Translations under genes and position numbers: made by a program
Assembly (NCBI RefSeq): GCF_003351785.1
Contig: NZ_CP031230.1
Coordinates: 2,203,001 to 2,267,000, forward strand
Reading direction: 5' to 3'
DNA length: 64,000 bases
Origin: Sporosarcina sp. PTS2304
GTDB lineage: Bacteria; Bacillota; Bacilli; Bacillales_A; Planococcaceae
Notes under the pieces: model-generated
The model's database searches: none
The model's input: only the letters and a program-made list of their open reading frames with translations
Told to the model about the DNA's origin: nothing
In this document: in pieces, positions 35,114-44,985 of the stretch
Position numbering within the stretch: the first letter of the stretch is position 1
Layout of the letters: the number at the start of each line of letters is the position of its first letter

Positions 35114-36547
35114 TTATAAATGTGCGGCCGCAGCTTCCATACGCCCTTTTTTACTTATACTCAATCGATGCATATGTCGACGGAAACTTTCCATAACAAA
35201 CGCATGCATATTTGCTTGTGTCACATAATACACGAACCATGGTATCGATGGTAAATAATCATGGATCGCAATAATGACACCATTTGAGCCGGGAACTTTA
35301 CGGAACTCCATTCTTCCACGTTCATTGGAGTCCGGATCCATCAATAAACCACCTGTAATATAATAGAGCGAACGGTCAGGAGTGCTGCGTTCTGCAGAGT
35401 AGCTCAATTCCAATAGCGTTCGATCTCCAAGAAATCCAATTTTACAATTTAACTGATCATCTACATCTGTCTTCACCCACGGATTCAAGAAACTTTCTAG
35501 CCATTTTACGTAATAGCGAGCAGATTCGTCAGCAGTCCATCCATTTGGTAATTCAATACGCTGAACTGAGCGTACATCTTGCTTTAACGGACCAATTGAT
35601 GGTTTCTTAACAGGCTTTTGTTTATCCATCGCCTCTACTTCAAGTGCTTCTCTAGCTGCCTGCAGAAATGGAATCTTGCCGTCACTTATACCTTTTACAT
35701 AATTCGCCGGACTGACAACCATTGGATGTTTCAAGCTTTCTACTAATGGATAAACAATCTCTTTCGGAGTTTGAGTCACCAGTCTCAACCATAGACGCGA
35801 TAAGCTAAGCGTAAAAAACGGTACATCAACCATTCTCGATTTCTTGCCTACTACTTCAGCCGTCTTCTCCATCATAGACTTATACGTCATCACTTCAGGA
35901 CCACCGATATCTATAGAGCGTTGCGCAGGCTCAAAGTCTAAAATCAATGAAGTTAATGATTGTAATACGTCATCTAATGCGACAGGCTGAGTATTCGAAC
36001 GAGTCCATTTCGGAAGAATCATCATAGGTAAACGTCTAACAAGTTTCGATAGAATCGGAAATGATGAACCTTTTGGTCCGACGATGAGACCTGCTCGCAG
36101 TGCTGTGACAGGCACATCATATGAACGGAGGATCCGCTCTACTTCCAATCTACTCTTTAAATGTCGAGATAGATGATCTACATCCTCATCTGGAATAATT
36201 CCACCTAAATAAACGATTTGCTTAATCCCTTGTTTACTTGCAGCTTGAGCAAAGTTATCTGCTAAAATGACATCCATATCTTCAAATGTACCTTGCGCCA
36301 GTTTAGCTGACTTCAACATCGAGTGAACTAAGTACACCGCAATATCTGCACCTGCTAAACTCTTCTCGGCATCTTTCATAGAAAATAAATCACAAGATCG
36401 CCATTCCACATTTTCTGTATTTTCACGTGAATCACCGTTACGAGAAAGCGCTATGACTTTCGCTTTTCCTTTTAGTTTCTTCAAAAGATTATTGCCAATA
36501 TATCCACTGGCCCCCGCAACCGCTATTACTAATTTTCTCTCTCCCAT
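35114..36547 (-). CDS. NAD(P)-binding SDR protein with C-terminal DUF2867-like domain
   Basis: A 477-residue protein. The N-terminal half (about 1-290) is an atypical short-chain dehydrogenase fold with the nucleotide loop AGASGYIGNNLL at residue 11 and the cofactor-discriminating region ALSRNGD near 33. The C-terminal part (about 325-470), with GWTADESARYYVKW and LEL-x-x-SAERSTPDRSLYYITGG, resembles the DUF2867 domain found fused to such folds. Natural substrate unknown. It is divergent from a TetR gene 206 bp away, which may control it. Confidence 0.8.
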   Translation of the reverse strand: MGERKLVIAVAGASGYIGNNLLKKLKGKAKVIALSRNGDSRENTENVEWRSCDLFSMKDAEKSLAGADIAVYLVHSMLKSAKLAQGTFEDMDVILADNFAQAASKQGIKQIVYLGGIIPDEDVDHLSRHLKSRLEVERILRSYDVPVTALRAGLIVGPKGSSFPILSKLVRRLPMMILPKWTRSNTQPVALDDVLQSLTSLILDFEPAQRSIDIGGPEVMTYKSMMEKTAEVVGKKSRMVDVPFFTLSLSRLWLRLVTQTPKEIVYPLVESLKHPMVVSPANYVKGISDGKIPFLQAAREALEVEAMDKQKPVKKPSIGPLKQDVRSVQRIELPNGWTADESARYYVKWLESFLNPWVKTDVDDQLNCKIGFLGDRTLLELSYSAERSTPDRSLYYITGGLLMDPDSNERGRMEFRKVPGSNGVIIAIHDYLPSIPWFVYYVTQANMHAFVMESFRRHMHRLSISKKGRMEAAAAHL

Positions 36548-36753
36548 GCCTATTTCACCCTCTCTGTTTCATGTCCGTATACTTGGAAGTTACCCCAAAT
36601 ACGAGGTATATAAGCCTATTCAACAAAGTATTTACAGAGAAAGGAGTAGATTGTTGCATTCGTTGTCGAAAATTCGTATACTTAAACAGAACTAGGAAAA
36701 CTATTTTTGTTTCTTTAGTTTTACATATGTATATAATGTTAGGCGGATGATAA

Positions 36754-37314
36754 ATGAAAGCACGTATTATGAAGGCTTTTCTAGAAGAAATTCACGAGAC
36801 AAGTATGAAATTTACGATGGACGATTTAGCAAAACGTCTTGGTATCAGTAAGCGTACGTTATACGAACACTTTTCTTCAAAAACAGAAATTTTAGATGCG
36901 ATTATTGATTCTACATTACAGGAATTTGATGATAAGACTGCTCTGATTATCCAAGACCCTGACTTGCCACTCATCGATAAGATTAAAAAGGTTATTATGG
37001 TCGTACCGAATTATAACGACTTCTATAACTGGCAAATTCTCGATCAAATGCAAAAAACTCATCCGGCACAATGGGAACGTGTCCATGTCGCATTAAATGA
37101 GTGGGATGACTTACGCGGGTTAATCGAACAAGGAATTCGCGAAGGCTTAATCGCAGACCAAAACGTCTCCTTGTTGATGAAGCTAATTATCGATGCAACT
37201 AATTCAACATTGGATCGAAAGTTTTTCTATGACAACAGTATTACAGTAACGGAAGCGATGGATTCAATCGTAGAAATACTTCTATTTGGATTCATTAAGA
37301 AAGATTCTAATTAA
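36754..37314 (+). CDS. TetR/AcrR-family regulator
   Basis: A 186-residue repressor with an N-terminal helix-turn-helix (FTMDDLAKRLGISKRTLYEHF, about residues 19-40) and a ligand-binding C-terminal domain. The start follows AGGCGG. It lies between the divergent NAD(P)-binding gene and the acetyltransferase/MATE pair; either could be its target. Confidence 0.88.
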   Translation: MKARIMKAFLEEIHETSMKFTMDDLAKRLGISKRTLYEHFSSKTEILDAIIDSTLQEFDDKTALIIQDPDLPLIDKIKKVIMVVPNYNDFYNWQILDQMQKTHPAQWERVHVALNEWDDLRGLIEQGIREGLIADQNVSLLMKLIIDATNSTLDRKFFYDNSITVTEAMDSIVEILLFGFIKKDSN

Positions 37315-37399
37315 AAAAAATAGTGAATCTTGTCTAAATAAACTCGAAAAACAGTTTACGTTTTTTTGTTTTACAACTAATTGAAAGCGAGATGGAATT

Positions 37400-37867
37400 A
37401 TGAGCCTCCACGCATGTGAGGTAACGAATGAAAATTGGCAAGAAGTTGCCTATTTATCAGTTCACGAAAGCCAGAAAAATTTTATTGAAAGCAACTCTTT
37501 CTCTTTAGCCCAATCAAAGTTTGAACCAGAATGGAAATCAGTTGGATTATATGATGGAGAAGAACTTGTCGGTTATGCGATGCATGGACGTGACAAGACT
37601 TCAGGCAAGGTTTGGTTAGACCGTTTTATGATCGATCAACACTTCCAAGGCAAAGGCTACGCTAGTCGCTTTCTCGGACTTCTTCTGTCGAAAATGGAAA
37701 CAATTTATCAATGTGAAACAATTTATTTAAGTATTTATCCCGATAATACTAAAGCACAGACGCTTTATGAGAAGTTTGGTTTTAGATTAAATGGAGAAAT
37801 AGATGATCTAGGAGAATTTCCTTGCTTAATTATGGAATTAGACCTTAAGAGGAGTCCTTTACAATGA
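37400..37867 (+). CDS. GNAT acetyltransferase, BltD-like (polyamine acetyltransferase)
   Basis: A 155-residue acetyltransferase with the acetyl-CoA loop FQGKGYASRF near residue 95 and NTKAQTLYEKFGF near 125. Size and sequence style resemble BltD of Bacillus, a spermine/spermidine acetyltransferase co-transcribed with the Blt efflux pump. Here too the next gene is an efflux pump: its ATG overlaps this stop by 4 bp (ATGA). Polyamine acetylation coupled to export is therefore plausible (inference). Confidence 0.82.
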   Translation: MSLHACEVTNENWQEVAYLSVHESQKNFIESNSFSLAQSKFEPEWKSVGLYDGEELVGYAMHGRDKTSGKVWLDRFMIDQHFQGKGYASRFLGLLLSKMETIYQCETIYLSIYPDNTKAQTLYEKFGFRLNGEIDDLGEFPCLIMELDLKRSPLQ

Positions 37868-39201
37868 GTGCTGTATCTTCAAAATTAACGCTATTAGATA
37901 CCGAGCCTGTCGGACGTATTTTTTTACGGTATTTAATACCTTCTACTATCGGGATGCTATTGATGGCCATCAATATTGTAGCCGATGGAATTATGGTCGG
38001 TCACCGTTTAGGTGCTGATGCATTAGCTGGAATCGGAATTGCGGTTCCAGCTTTCACTATTTTTTTCGCTCTTTCGCTATGGATCGGAATTGGAGCAGCA
38101 ACAAAATATTCTATGGCGATGGGGGCAAAAGATACGGCTTCAGCTCGTACTATTTTTACACACGCTATTTTATCTATCTTTCTCTTTACACTCGTCATCG
38201 GAATCATCGCTTTTCTATTCAGAAACCCATTGGCATACGCATTAGGAGCGAATGAAACGACTTTCCCGTATGTCGCTGATTATTTATGGGTTATTTTACT
38301 TTTCGGATTTGTTATTACTGTTGAAAACACGTTTAGCATATTCGTTCGAAACGATGGAGCACCTAATTTAGCGATGATTGGATTAGCAACAACGTCTATT
38401 ATCAATATTATTTTGGATTATGTGTTTTTATTTGTACTCGATTATGGCGTAAAAGGCGCTGCGTTAGCTACAATTATAGCTTCTTTCATCGGAATGATCG
38501 TATTGCTTACACATTTTTTTAAGAAAAACAATAATCTCAAGCTGATTCGTTTTTCATTTAATAAGAAAATATTTCTCGCTATTCTTTTTATCGGTTTCCC
38601 TAGTTTCTTATCTGAAGTCGGTATTTCTGTTTTTACTATTTCACATAATATCGCTTTCGAACGAATGGCTGGTACAGAAGGTGTAGCAGCTTTTACTATT
38701 TTAAATTACGTACATAGTGTGATGCTCATGCTATTTATCGGAATGGGTGGAGCGATACAGCCATTAATTAGTTATTATCACGGTTCTCGGAACTACGAAC
38801 GCCAACGTGCGACGATGAAAATGGCTTTACTTACCGCTCTACTGGCTGGTGTGTTCTTTTTCTTTATTAGTCAAATCACTGCTGGTTCCATCGTATCCAT
38901 TTTCGGCGATTTCCCACAAGAAGTTAGAGACATGGCTACTACGGGAATTACACTCTTCTTTATTGCGTATTTATTTACCGGAAGTAACTTAGTGATGATG
39001 ACCTATTATCAGTCGGTCGGAATCGTTCGCATGGCTACATGGATTACGGCTTCTCGTGAAATTATCGTTATGCTACTATTTTTGCTTGTCTTACCACACT
39101 TTTTTGGTATTTATGGTATTTGGTTATCAATTCCCGCGTCCGAATTGCTCGTATTTATAGGAATCATTCTCTATCAGCGAAATGTTATGAAAACTTCTTA
39201 G
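37864..39201 (+). CDS. MATE-family efflux transporter
   Basis: A 445-residue protein with about 12 membrane segments in two related halves, typical of MATE pumps that export cationic compounds in exchange for sodium or protons. The N-terminal half has PSTIGMLLMAINIVADGIMVGHRLG near 20-45, and the second half begins near 235 with GFPSFLSEVGIS. Translationally coupled to the acetyltransferase gene; flanked by two TetR genes. Confidence 0.92.
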   Translation: MSAVSSKLTLLDTEPVGRIFLRYLIPSTIGMLLMAINIVADGIMVGHRLGADALAGIGIAVPAFTIFFALSLWIGIGAATKYSMAMGAKDTASARTIFTHAILSIFLFTLVIGIIAFLFRNPLAYALGANETTFPYVADYLWVILLFGFVITVENTFSIFVRNDGAPNLAMIGLATTSIINIILDYVFLFVLDYGVKGAALATIIASFIGMIVLLTHFFKKNNNLKLIRFSFNKKIFLAILFIGFPSFLSEVGISVFTISHNIAFERMAGTEGVAAFTILNYVHSVMLMLFIGMGGAIQPLISYYHGSRNYERQRATMKMALLTALLAGVFFFFISQITAGSIVSIFGDFPQEVRDMATTGITLFFIAYLFTGSNLVMMTYYQSVGIVRMATWITASREIIVMLLFLLVLPHFFGIYGIWLSIPASELLVFIGIILYQRNVMKTS

Positions 39202-39333
39202 ATAAAAAGACGGAGTAATATATTTAGAAAACATTATCTTAAAGTATCATTTGTTTTACAATTTACTTCGTTTGAAAGATAATAGTAGGAGGCATAAGTA
39301 TTCACAATTATACAAAATTCGGAGTTGATTCAA

Positions 39334-39936
39334 TTGAGCAAAAGAGGACGAAAAATCGGTGCGGATGGTGCAAAAAGTCGAGAGTTACTATTGAATATCG
39401 CTGCGAAGGAATTTGCACAAAATGGATATTATGAAACAAAGATTAGCACGATTGTCAAAGCAGCTAATGTAACCCAACCTACATTTTACTTATATTTTAA
39501 AAATAAAGAATCCATCTTCAAAGAGTTAGTAGACAATTTTAAAGAAAGATTAGCCACTTTGACCCAAAATAGTAAATTGCAACAGAATCTCGATACACTG
39601 TCGGCACAGGAACGTATTAAACAAAATCTACTGGAGCTTTTTCAATTATTCGAGACAAATAAGCACATCGCCAGAATTGGTTTCATCCATTCAGAGGATT
39701 CTTATGATATTAAAGATTATATGGCGAAACAAATCGAACAAAATCTTATCGAAGAAGCAGAACTTGGTTATTTTCGTGCATCCATTGATATGAGAACTGT
39801 AGCTTGTTCTCTACTTGGCGCAATAGAACGGTTAACGGTGACTAAACTATGGACAAATGAAAAAACACCAGATATGCTCGCTCAAGAAGTGTCAGATTTA
39901 TTTTTATGTGGATTGCGTAAAGATTTATCCAATTAA
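39334..39936 (+). CDS. TetR/AcrR-family regulator
   Basis: A 200-residue repressor. The helix-turn-helix (ISTIVKAANVTQPTFYLYF) lies near residues 32-52. Start is taken as TTG at 39334, nine bases after GGAG; a TTG three codons earlier abuts the site. It follows the MATE gene by 132 bp with its own promoter space and ends in a terminator. It may control the MATE pair. Confidence 0.88.
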   Translation: MSKRGRKIGADGAKSRELLLNIAAKEFAQNGYYETKISTIVKAANVTQPTFYLYFKNKESIFKELVDNFKERLATLTQNSKLQQNLDTLSAQERIKQNLLELFQLFETNKHIARIGFIHSEDSYDIKDYMAKQIEQNLIEEAELGYFRASIDMRTVACSLLGAIERLTVTKLWTNEKTPDMLAQEVSDLFLCGLRKDLSN

Positions 39937-39963
39937 TAAATTATAAAATGTATTAACACAAAC

Positions 39964-39996
39964 AGGCAGAGAAAACGCACTCGGTTTTCTCTGCCT
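39964..39996 (+). terminator. Terminator of the second TetR gene
   Basis: AGGCAGAGAAAAC and GTTTTCTCTGCCT form a perfect stem followed by ATTTTATTTT. Confidence 0.85.
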
Positions 39997-40031
39997 ATTT
40001 TATTTTAACTACTAATCATTACTGTATTACC

Positions 40032-40115
40032 AACAAAGTCGCCCGCTTATTTCTATCATCTACTTCACTATTACATAAATGGATTATACATCATATAGTT
40101 AATCATTAAGCATGC
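40032..40115. repeat. Solo tail module without a repeat core
   Basis: CAAAGTCGCCCG, TTCTATCA and ATTATACATCATATAGTTAATCA-like pieces match the tails after the fusion repeats at 10690 and 43068. No stem-forming core is present. It ends 4 bp before the stop of the BceB-like gene. Confidence 0.55.
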
Positions 40116-40119
40116 TATT

Positions 40120-42057
40120 TTATAAAGATTCTTTAATGACTCGCTTGTAATTCAGTACAGACAATATACCGAATATTGAGTACAACACCGTGTAAATACA
40201 CATAACAATAAGCATAGGTGTCAGCATTTCTGTTCCGAATAAGAACCATCCTGATTTTACTGCAAAATAGCTGTGGCATAGGCCGACTAGCAACGGAATC
40301 CCAAAGTTGAATAACTGTTTTTGTTGAATACCTTTTAATAAGTCTGATTGGGTAAAGCCTAGTTTCCGGAGAATCGTATAATTCGCTTTTTCATCTTCAC
40401 TTTCGTCCATTTGTTTAAAGTAAAGAATGCAGCCGGATGTGATGAGGAATGCTAGACCTAAGAACCCTACGATAAACATGATGACACCAACCGCTTGTTT
40501 CTGTTTAGAACGTTCTTCAGATTTTGATTCGTTCCCTGCCCAAATGGTAATTTCTGTATCACGGAAAATACTATCCGCCTTTACAATATCTTCAGGGTTT
40601 TTAATCGTCACACCGGTATACTGCGTAAACTCCGAATAAAGTTCCGGGTCTATATTAGTTTGCATCTGTTGATACACCTTATCGTTAACAACTGCTATTG
40701 GAAATGCGCCTGTCGCTCTAGTCGGTAATATAGACAAATCTTGTATGCCTTTATACACTAGATCATAGCTTTCAGTTGCGCCTGCAAAAACAATATGACC
40801 TTGATCTTTGACCTGCATAATATTTTTAAATAAATCATGTTGGTTTACTAAATACACATCTGTTTCTTCCACTTTCAATTGGTCGACTACCTGATCGCTC
40901 ACAACGATTATATCTGTGTTTTTAAAATCAATACCTATATTCTCCGAAGATACCGACAATACATCGGATAAATTAACTCTGACATACAGAAAATCGATTG
41001 TTGTAGCTGAATGGTCTATCCCGCTATTCGTAAGTTCCGTGGTAAATTGGTTTGCATGGTCAGTTAATATAGAAAAATCAGCTGGTATACTACGTTCTAT
41101 CGTTTTTTCTACAGAATAATACGTAATATAACTAAGCGATAATAACGCAATAGAAAGCGCAGATAATGTCGTAATAATCATCAATAAAAAAGAATTCGAC
41201 TTCATTCGGAACATGATTGAAGATAAAGACAATACATCATTGACATTCAAATAACCATCTTTATGCTTTCGTATGATATTGAAAATAAAACTAACCGAGC
41301 CTTTATAAAATAAATACGTACCTACAATAACAGATGCCAATATTGTGATCATCGCAAGAAATAATTGATTTCCGACGAATAAATCGCTGAATAACCGAGA
41401 CGATAAATAATAGCCAAAAACAATAAGCACAATCCCGATGATACCAAGAACTATTTGGAATGCGTTCATTTTTTTCACTCGTTGTTGCGCTACCGAAGTT
41501 ACGCGGAAAAGGGATAAAATACTTTGTCTACGAATGAAAATAGCGTTCATAAGTAAAATCAGTACATAAATTGCGGCAAAGACGATGAGTGTCTGAATGA
41601 ATGCTTCAGAAGAAAAACGTAATGTGGCTACATCGTCTACACCAGTTACTTTAAACAAAATCATCATTAATAATCGCGACATAGAAAAACCTAAAAACAT
41701 CCCCATAATGAGGGAGCAAATATAAAGGATGAAATTTTCGATGCTTAGTATACGGAAAACTGTTCCTTTCGTCATACCGATCAACTGAAATAAACCGATC
41801 TCTTTACTACGTCGCTTAATAAATAAATTATTTGCATACAATAAAAACACTGAGACAATAATAATGAGTAAAATCGAACCTGATTTCATAGCTGCCGCGC
41901 CTTTTACCCCGCCCGTCGTCTCGTCCATCGCTGGATCAAATTGCAGTGTGACAAATGAAAAATACAGCGCTACACTAAAAATCAACGCAAATATATAGAC
42001 ATAATAATGCTTGAGATTTTTCTTGATATTGCGGAAAATTAATTGATTAACTGTCAT
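40120..42057 (-). CDS. BceB-type ABC transporter permease
   Basis: A 645-residue FtsX-like permease with ten membrane segments and a large external domain (about residues 310-525) between segments seven and eight, the hallmark of BceB-type transporters. These remove cell-wall antibiotics such as bacitracin from their lipid targets and also act as the sensor for the partner kinase. The start overlaps the ATPase gene by 11 bp. Confidence 0.92.
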   Translation of the reverse strand: MTVNQLIFRNIKKNLKHYYVYIFALIFSVALYFSFVTLQFDPAMDETTGGVKGAAAMKSGSILLIIIVSVFLLYANNLFIKRRSKEIGLFQLIGMTKGTVFRILSIENFILYICSLIMGMFLGFSMSRLLMMILFKVTGVDDVATLRFSSEAFIQTLIVFAAIYVLILLMNAIFIRRQSILSLFRVTSVAQQRVKKMNAFQIVLGIIGIVLIVFGYYLSSRLFSDLFVGNQLFLAMITILASVIVGTYLFYKGSVSFIFNIIRKHKDGYLNVNDVLSLSSIMFRMKSNSFLLMIITTLSALSIALLSLSYITYYSVEKTIERSIPADFSILTDHANQFTTELTNSGIDHSATTIDFLYVRVNLSDVLSVSSENIGIDFKNTDIIVVSDQVVDQLKVEETDVYLVNQHDLFKNIMQVKDQGHIVFAGATESYDLVYKGIQDLSILPTRATGAFPIAVVNDKVYQQMQTNIDPELYSEFTQYTGVTIKNPEDIVKADSIFRDTEITIWAGNESKSEERSKQKQAVGVIMFIVGFLGLAFLITSGCILYFKQMDESEDEKANYTILRKLGFTQSDLLKGIQQKQLFNFGIPLLVGLCHSYFAVKSGWFLFGTEMLTPMLIVMCIYTVLYSIFGILSVLNYKRVIKESL

Positions 42058-42808
42058 GTTGCACCCCGCCTAGCACACCTTGCGTTTTAATAATGTCATT
42101 AAAAAATGCGTTGCGTGTTTGGTCTCCTTTATAGAGTTGCGTGTAGATTTGTCCGTCTTTAATGAATACTACACGCTGACTGAAACTGGCAGCTAGCGGA
42201 TCGTGAGTGACCATCACAATGGAAGCGTTACGCTTTGTGTTCAAATCGCTCAGCTTATTCAACAAATCAGACGCTGCTTTCGAGTCAAGTGCTCCTGTTG
42301 GCTCATCCGCAAAAATAATAGATGGATCATGGATGAATGCTCGTGCCGCAGATGTCCGTTGTTTTTGACCGCCCGATAGTTCGTTCGGATATTTATTCGC
42401 GAGCTCTGTTATGCCTAAATCTTCTGCTACGGCATGAAACTTTTCGTTCGCTCTTTTCTTCGCCAACTTTTGTACAGACAGCGGCAAAAGAATATTTTCT
42501 TTAACCGTCAATGTATCTAGTAAATTATAGTCTTGAAAAATAAAGCCCAAATGTCGCTTACGGAATTCCGCCATTTGTTTTTCTTTCATTGCATCGATGT
42601 TTTGTCCTTCGATACTAATCGTTCCTTGGCTTACTCTATCAATAGATGAAAGGACATTCAGCAATGTCGTTTTGCCAGAACCTGAAGCTCCCATAATAGT
42701 AACGAACTCACCTTTCTTCACTTCTAGATCCAGCGCACTCAATACTTCTGTTTTGTTGAATTTCGTTCCGTATGTTTTATACACTTTCATTGCTTGTAAA
42801 ATTACCAT
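42047..42808 (-). CDS. BceA-type ABC transporter ATPase
   Basis: A 253-residue ATPase with Walker [10 protein letters not shown] near 40, signature LSGGQKQR near 145, Walker [13 protein letters not shown] near 165 and H-loop THDP near 205. The LolD/MacB-like form is typical of BceA. The ATG at 42808 is preferred because GAGGAG lies eight bases upstream; earlier starts overlap that site. Confidence 0.93.
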   Translation of the reverse strand: MVILQAMKVYKTYGTKFNKTEVLSALDLEVKKGEFVTIMGASGSGKTTLLNVLSSIDRVSQGTISIEGQNIDAMKEKQMAEFRKRHLGFIFQDYNLLDTLTVKENILLPLSVQKLAKKRANEKFHAVAEDLGITELANKYPNELSGGQKQRTSAARAFIHDPSIIFADEPTGALDSKAASDLLNKLSDLNTKRNASIVMVTHDPLAASFSQRVVFIKDGQIYTQLYKGDQTRNAFFNDIIKTQGVLGGVQHDS

Positions 42809-42885
42809 ATCCATCACTCCTCGTTACTTCTATTGTAAAGAATTATTATGACTCTCTCCTGCCTTTCATATGACAATTTGAAAAA

Positions 42886-42909
42886 GCATGTGACATTATC
42901 GTCACATGC
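42886..42909. promoter_or_regulatory. Palindrome before bceA, candidate BceR site
   Basis: GCATGTGAC and GTCACATGC flank ATTATC. The centre contains TGACA-TTAT-CGTCA, close to the BceR-type binding pattern TNACA-N4-TGTAA. It lies about 80 bp before the ATPase gene. Confidence 0.55.
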
Positions 42910-42970
42910 CTCGAATTGATATAGGATAAGTGATTCTTCTTTTGTGGTGTAGTAAAGTGGTGTACTCGTT

Positions 42971-43152
42971 AGGATTCTCCCTACAGAACTGGACGATGTC
43001 CCCTCCGGAAAGCGTATCGTCTGGAAGCGCAAGCCGCAGGACACTCTAAGTCAGCTTCACTCCATCCAACCATCACAAGTCGCTCTCATCTTTCTATCAC
43101 TTCACTTACTTTAAAATAAATTACACATCATATGGTTAATCAACAAGCGTAA
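42971..43152. repeat. A/B fusion repeat with tail module
   Basis: A class A left arm (AGGATTCTCCCTACAGAACT) runs into GGACGATGTCCCCTCC and then a class B right arm (GGAAAGCGTATCGTCTGG). GGACGAT/ATCGTC close a new hairpin. A tail module follows at about 43068-43152. It sits between the bceRS and bceAB halves and fills the gap 42910-43157. Confidence 0.75.
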
Positions 43153-43157
43153 TTTTC

Positions 43158-44162
43158 TTAGATAGTTGCCAATCGAGTCCATTCATTCTCTTTTGGGAAC
43201 GTTAAAGTAAAGAGAGTGCCTTTTCCTATTGTTGATTGTACTTGTATGTTGATATGTAATGACTCAGCCACTTGTTTCGCCAAATACAAGCCCATTCCTG
43301 TAGCTGCATGATCTTGGTGACTTGCGGTACTTGTAAAACCTTTATCAAATATTCTCGGGACGTCCTGTGGAGCAATCCCACGGCCAAAATCTTGGATAGA
43401 CAGCACGGTCATTTCATTGGCTTTTTCACTTTTTATATAAATTTCTGACGCATCGCTGTATTTCACAGCATTCGTTAGAAGTTGCCTACAGATGAACCCC
43501 AGCCATTTTGCATCCGTCAACACATTCTCTGCTTCCAATGTAAGATCAAAGCCAATGCCTTTTTGCAAACACCAATTTTTCAAGGATTTGATCTCTTGTG
43601 ACAGTATTTCCTGTAAATTCGATTTCTCTATAGACAAGTCATTTTGAATAAAAGGAATCCGCCTTTGGTGAAGTTGCTGATCAAGTAGTAAATGAATTCG
43701 CAGCCACTCGTATAGTAGTTGTCTCCTAAGCGATGCATCGGTCATTCGTTCAATCATTAGTTGCATAGTAGTTAACGGTGTCTTCACTTCGTGGATCCAA
43801 TGTAAAATATCATCTTTCTCCTGTTCTGTACTAATTTGCAATTTTGCCAGCTGTCTCTTATACATAGCCTGTTGTTCTACTATTCGTTCATGCGTAATAT
43901 TCTCAAACGGACTTCTAGCATCTAGTATATTCGTTACATCTACAGTCATTTCGACAGTTTCCAATTCTCGATAAAACTTTGTCTCTTTCACATATCTAAT
44001 GACGATAAATAGTCCGAAAAATAAACTGGAGAGAAATACGATATACATAATGGAACGAATATTTATACTAGAATCCAAATAACCGATTAATAAAACGAGT
44101 AGTTGCAATAAGACAAAAAAGAGAATCCAGCTGAACCTTTCTTTTATAAATAATCGGATCAT
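43158..44162 (-). CDS. BceS-type sensor histidine kinase
   Basis: A 334-residue kinase with two closely spaced N-terminal membrane helices (about 12-30 and 36-56) and almost no external loop, as in intramembrane-sensing kinases that depend on a BceB transporter for signal detection. The phospho-acceptor is in HEVKTPLT near 127, the N-box near 240 (RQLLTNAVKYS), and G-boxes are DFGRGIAPQD and GMGLYLAKQ. It overlaps the regulator stop by 4 bp. Confidence 0.93.
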   Translation of the reverse strand: MIRLFIKERFSWILFFVLLQLLVLLIGYLDSSINIRSIMYIVFLSSLFFGLFIVIRYVKETKFYRELETVEMTVDVTNILDARSPFENITHERIVEQQAMYKRQLAKLQISTEQEKDDILHWIHEVKTPLTTMQLMIERMTDASLRRQLLYEWLRIHLLLDQQLHQRRIPFIQNDLSIEKSNLQEILSQEIKSLKNWCLQKGIGFDLTLEAENVLTDAKWLGFICRQLLTNAVKYSDASEIYIKSEKANEMTVLSIQDFGRGIAPQDVPRIFDKGFTSTASHQDHAATGMGLYLAKQVAESLHINIQVQSTIGKGTLFTLTFPKENEWTRLATI

Positions 44163-44848
44163 CTTTGCATCTCCCGCGCTACATATCCTTGCCCTACTTT
44201 TGTTTCGATAACATCGATTAGCCCTATCTCTGCAATTTTTTTACGTAACCGATTGACATTTACTGTAAGTGTATTATCACTAACAAATCGTTCATCATCC
44301 CATAGACTCGTAATAATTTCTTCACGTGTTACAATCTCATTTTTTCTTTCAATTAATAGTTTTACGATAGCCATTTCATTTTTAGTAAGTTCGATTGAGC
44401 CATCTTCAGCAGTTACAGTTCCCTTCATAAAATCAACCGTCGCTCCACACCATGTCTTCATCTCTACTGTCTGCTCTACACTGTAATTATAGACACGACG
44501 CAATGTCGCTTGAATTTTAGCAATCAATACATCAAAGTGAAATGGCTTTTGAACAAAATCATCCGCACCTAGTTGCATCGACATCACCATATCTGTTGGA
44601 TGATCCCGTGAAGATAAGAAAATGATCGGTACATTCGAATGTGTTCGAATCATTCGACACCAATGAAAGCCATCGAATTTCGGCAATTGAATATCAATGA
44701 TGACAAGATCGGATTTGCTATGAGTAAACTCCTGCAAGACATTACTAAAATCTTGAATGCCGACTACTTCGTATGACCATTGCGTCAAACGTTCTTTTAC
44801 TTCTTCAAATAATGTTATATCATCTTCAATCAGCAGTATTGTAAACAA
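44159..44848 (-). CDS. BceR-type response regulator
   Basis: A 229-residue OmpR-family regulator. The receiver begins FTILLIEDD, has the phospho-acceptor aspartate in VIIDIQLPKFDGFHW near residue 53, and K in FVQKPFHFD. A winged-helix DNA-binding domain follows (about 130-229). Start is taken as TTG at 44848 by similarity to BceR; a GTG nine bases upstream is possible. It is first of the pair with the kinase and would activate the transporter operon. Confidence 0.92.
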   Translation of the reverse strand: MFTILLIEDDITLFEEVKERLTQWSYEVVGIQDFSNVLQEFTHSKSDLVIIDIQLPKFDGFHWCRMIRTHSNVPIIFLSSRDHPTDMVMSMQLGADDFVQKPFHFDVLIAKIQATLRRVYNYSVEQTVEMKTWCGATVDFMKGTVTAEDGSIELTKNEMAIVKLLIERKNEIVTREEIITSLWDDERFVSDNTLTVNVNRLRKKIAEIGLIDVIETKVGQGYVAREMQR

Positions 44849-44911
44849 TGAACTCACCACTCTTCTTTTAATGAATACTAGTTTATCGTATCCACGTGGA
44901 TAATCAAAACG

Positions 44912-44970
44912 GGCTGTCCTAAAAGTCAAATTACGCACTGTTTTTACAAAATACAACTTTCTAGACAACC
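44912..44970 (-). terminator. Terminator-like hairpin after yqhG
   Basis: On the minus strand GGTTGTCTAGAAAGT and ACTTTTAGGACAGCC pair with few mismatches around a long loop, followed by CGTTTTG. It separates yqhG from the bce genes and shares its stem motif with the hairpins at 26154 and 48303. Confidence 0.5.
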
Positions 44971-44985
44971 ACATTTCGACACCGT

